64,000 nucleotides of DNA, taken from contig OY292274.1 of assembly GCA_958496175.1 (NCBI GenBank), positions 15,707,689 through 15,771,688 of the forward strand, in the 5' to 3' direction. This document shows positions 61,198-64,000 of the stretch, piece by piece; the first letter of the stretch is position 1, and every line of letters starts with the position of its first letter. The notes below the pieces were generated by a model. The model was not told where the DNA came from. It did not search any database and saw nothing but the letters and a program-made list of their open reading frames with translations. The position numbers and the translations under genes are program-made. This DNA comes from Sisyra terminalis. Taxonomy: Eukaryota; Arthropoda; Insecta; Neuroptera; Sisyridae.

Positions 61198-62072
61198 TCT
61201 ATCTATTATTATAAAGAGGAAAGATTTGATTGTTTGTTTGCTTTGAATAGTCTCCCAAACTACTTGACCGTTTTGAAAAATGCTTTCACTGTTCGGAAGC
61301 TACACTATTTGCGGTGAACATAGGCTATATTAAATTTTCAAAAAAGTTAGGGATCCTAGACTAAAACTCCAATAATGTAACCCAAGGTCTGAAAAAATTA
61401 CCAAAAAACATTCTTTTATCGCGTGCGTTGCGAAAACTATTGGTTATAGAACAAAATAATGAAGTACGATTTTATCATTATCTACAAAAAATAGAGCGGC
61501 AGCATCTATAAAAGCTCTTTTATATATACTTTGGGATTAATCCTTATCAAAATAAATGACTTCATATTTAAGTTTGCTTCAATACCATTCTATAACTTTT
61601 TTAGTTATTCAATTTTAACATTCCATTCGAAAGATATCACAAGTTAAAAAAATGTAAGTTATTTGAATAATGTTGCATGGTCACCCCATTTTACTAATAA
61701 TTAAGACCAACTTTATTGAACTTGGCGATATTTTTTTGTTTATGTATAGATGCTGATTGATTTACGGATTAATTGGTTCACGGTAGGTATACCTACCGTA
61801 GGTATACGGAATAGACCATACTCTTTTTTAGATATTTATAAATATTTTTTGACAATTAATTGATCATTATACACAAATATTTTATTCTATATAACAATTT
61901 ATTAAATGTGTCTTTTTAAATTTGACAAAATAGTGTTGTTAAGTATGGTTATGTTTTTCGTAAATCAAATAAGAAAAATAAAAATTTTCATATACCACTA
62001 CAAATGGCCAATTTGAAAAGAAAACATAATCTACACCAACATTACGCAGACGAAGTTGCGAGGATCAGCTAG
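61198..62072 (+). mobile_element. Non-autonomous Helitron, forward copy in unit 3
   Basis: 875 bp, shorter than in units 1 and 2 because of internal deletions near 61470-61510. The 5' part reads GATTGTTTGTTTGCTTTGAA, closer to the usual family sequence than the T-run of units 1 and 2. It ends in CTAG at 62072. Confidence 0.82.
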
Positions 62073-62637
62073 TAATTTTATACATTAGCGATCTTTCATT
62101 TGCAGATTTGATTTATTGCTTGAGCTTCATTGTTGAAAGCCAAATGTCCAAATAGGTTTGTCTTTTTCAGTTCAATAGTCAAATAGTTTTTGTCATTTCA
62201 GTCAATAGTTTCAGTGCTAAGTTTTGATTATTTGTTCAAGATTCATTTTAATTTGTCGATCGTGATTTGTATTTGCTAGTTTTGGTTTTAGATTTTCTTT
62301 ATTAAGACTAATAAAATTTTGAATCGTGGGATGTGGTTGCAAGAAAACACAGTGCTTAGCTTCAAAAATTATTTAGTTTTCATCAGACATTTGCTATTTA
62401 ATAGCTATCATTAAATACCCAATCAAGCGAAATCATCATTGAAATAATGTGTTATAAATGAATCGTAACTGAGTTTCTGAATCTTATGCCTATAACTATT
62501 GAGCAAATTGTATCACAAAGCGTGGCGCAGAATCTGAAGTAATTAAATTTATATAAACCATTAATATCAGTTTCTGTAAGTACTATGAAAACAAAGCTGA
62601 TGAGCGAAAATTTATGTATGACCAATAGTTTTGGTGG

Positions 62638-63079
62638 TTGCCACATAGTTGTTCCGTTAATTTTATTAGAAAAACTAAATACGATTATGCTCATCAGATG
62701 TCCTCTCCTTTTAATACTAACTATAGAAAGTTGACATTATTTATAATGTCCGTTGATAATGTTAGGAAACTATTTGAAAAATACATTTATATACCGATAA
62801 AGTTCAGAATTGTATGCAACTTTACCTGTCAGTTTCTAAAAAATTGCGTTAAGTATTATAAAGTTAATGTGCTCAGGAATCACACGTAAGAAAGAAGATA
62901 AAAATTACACACTTTTGACTTATAAGCTACAAGCTGCTTCTCAAATTTTCAAAGAAAAATCTAAAGAAAATACATTACTCGCAACAATCATGTCCAACTA
63001 CACATTCAAGTCAACTATTTATGGTGTCGATTGGACAGTAAGCTTTTATGACACAATCACGGCCGAATCTCTTTCGTAA
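62638..63079 (+). pseudogene. Gene-like segment, unit 3
   Basis: Same frames with identical translations (83 and 70 codons) although unit 3 has diverged at many other positions; AATAAA at 63125-63130. The overlapping antisense frame of 80 codons does carry amino-acid changes. Unchanged plus-strand frames with changed flanks would fit either recent copying or weak constraint. Confidence 0.38.
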
Positions 63080-63322
63080 AATAAGTACCATATGTACCTC
63101 CTTATGTTACCGTTGCATTGTTAAAATAAATCATTTTGTTATTTAATAGTCAATTAGAGATTCGTCGTGTTACGCAAAGGCCTACACAGTTTGATCAACT
63201 TGATTCCAAAAACTTTTATAACTCAAAAGTTTTACTTCTGTGAAATTCAATTTTCCTATTATTTTGTATAACAAAGCTTCAAAGCTAGAAATTGTATGTA
63301 AATTTTTTCACTGTTGGAAATC

Positions 63323-63820
63323 TGATCCCCGCAATTTCGTCTGCGTAACGTAGGTGAAGATATGTTTTCTTTTCAAATTTACAATTTGTAGTGGTATATG
63401 AAAAATTTTATTTTTCTTATTTCTTTTACGAAAAACATAACAATACTTAAAAACACTATTTTGTCAACTTTAAAAAGACACATTTAATAATCTGTTGCAA
63501 AGAATAAAATTGTTCTATGTAATAATCAATTAATTTTCAAAAAATATTTGTAAATATATAAAAAGAGTATGTCTATTGCGTATAGCTACGGTAGGTATAC
63601 CTATCGTAGACCAAATATTCTGTAAATCAATCAGCATCTATTCATAAATAAAAAATATCGCCAAGTTCAATAAAGTTGGTCTTAATTATTAGTAAAAAAG
63701 TCGAAAGTTATCAAAATACTCGCGTCAAAATAACAAAAGTTAAGGGTCTAGATTTTTGAATATTAGTAGGAATCTCATCTCACTGTTTCAATTCCCGAAT
63801 GAACTTTTTTCAATAACTAT
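63323..63820 (-). mobile_element. Longer inverted Helitron copy at the end of unit 3
   Basis: It starts like the truncated inverted ends in units 1 and 2 but continues for about 500 bp. Read in reverse it matches the second forward Helitron of unit 1 (for example TTTTGACGCGAGTATTTTGA and AAGTTCATTCGGGAAT). Its 5' end cannot be fixed; similarity fades at about 63820. Confidence 0.72.
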
Positions 63821-64000
63821 TGCAATGTACAACACAACCGCGAAATGTAAATTTGTACAATTGCACGAAACCCAGTTCTTCCATAATCAAGTATAACCAT
63901 TATGTATCTATAAAATTATTATTAAAATATCTGAATTTCAACTATATAATTAAACCATATTGGATAGTCTAGAGTTGACCATACACGATTTGGCGTATGC
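63821..64000. other. Right flank of the tandem array, nothing recognised
   Basis: Unique-looking AT-rich sequence beyond the inverted Helitron; no frame or motif stands out. Confidence 0.4.

Larger units (their letters stand above)
59605..63820 (+). repeat. Tandem repeat unit 3, diverged and ending differently
   Basis: It matches unit 2 at the start, then carries scattered differences: a T at 60573, a shorter Helitron with TTGTTTGTTTGC near its 5' end, and small deletions near 61470-61510. After about 63460 it does not switch into a forward Helitron as units 1 and 2 do. Instead the inverted Helitron simply continues to about 63820. It therefore seems to preserve the older arrangement. Confidence 0.88.

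Noticed and set aside
49691..63820. Possible CRISPR-like or satellite array
   Set aside because: The repeats are ~4.96-kb composite units of transposon sequence, not short spaced repeats or a simple satellite.

Overview
The window looks like nuclear DNA of an insect or other arthropod. It is strongly AT-rich, has GT-AG introns of about 60 bp beside introns of several to more than 20 kb, and carries a mobile-element mix typical of insects: Jockey-like non-LTR retrotransposons, Tc1-like transposons, hAT MITEs and Helitrons. I could not place it to an order. Most short open frames are what such AT-rich DNA gives by chance.

Left end (1-2026): the first coding bases of a gene leaving the window on the minus strand (ATG at 66-64), its upstream region with an NRF-1-like palindrome, and the 3' flank of the next gene.

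2027-46786, minus strand: one large gene. Six shared exons (9471-9218, 8708-8556, 5142-3200, 3138-2969, 2909-2254, 2191-2027) encode a proline-rich start, a long low-complexity region rich in Gln/Asn/Ser, a coiled coil and a C-terminal SAM domain. I cannot name the family. Three candidate first exons (46786-46706, 46380-46251, 22251-22161) all end in phase 1 and all fit the shared exon at 9471, so the gene probably has alternative promoters and N-termini. The model starting at 22251 sums to 3432 coding bases, 1143 residues plus stop, with no frame conflict.

The introns (5.1-8.6, 9.5-22.2 and 22.3-46.3 kb) hold decayed mobile DNA: a 165-bp hAT MITE with perfect 8-bp target duplications, a second hAT MITE, Jockey-type RT and RNase H fragments, a full-length but dead Tc1 element, a Tc1 3' fragment, a 1.3-kb foldback palindrome, and a 0.3-kb inverted repeat whose arms carry hammerhead-ribozyme-like core motifs.

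46.8-49.7 kb: no recognisable feature.

49.7-63.8 kb: three head-to-tail copies of a ~4.96-kb unit. Each unit contains a Jockey C-terminal fragment, a non-autonomous Helitron, a gene-like segment with a poly(A) signal, and a second, inverted Helitron end; units 1 and 2 also carry a further forward Helitron with a tRNA-like insert. Unit 2 resembles unit 3 at its start and unit 1 from there on, the mosaic expected from one recent unequal crossover (or an assembly artefact).
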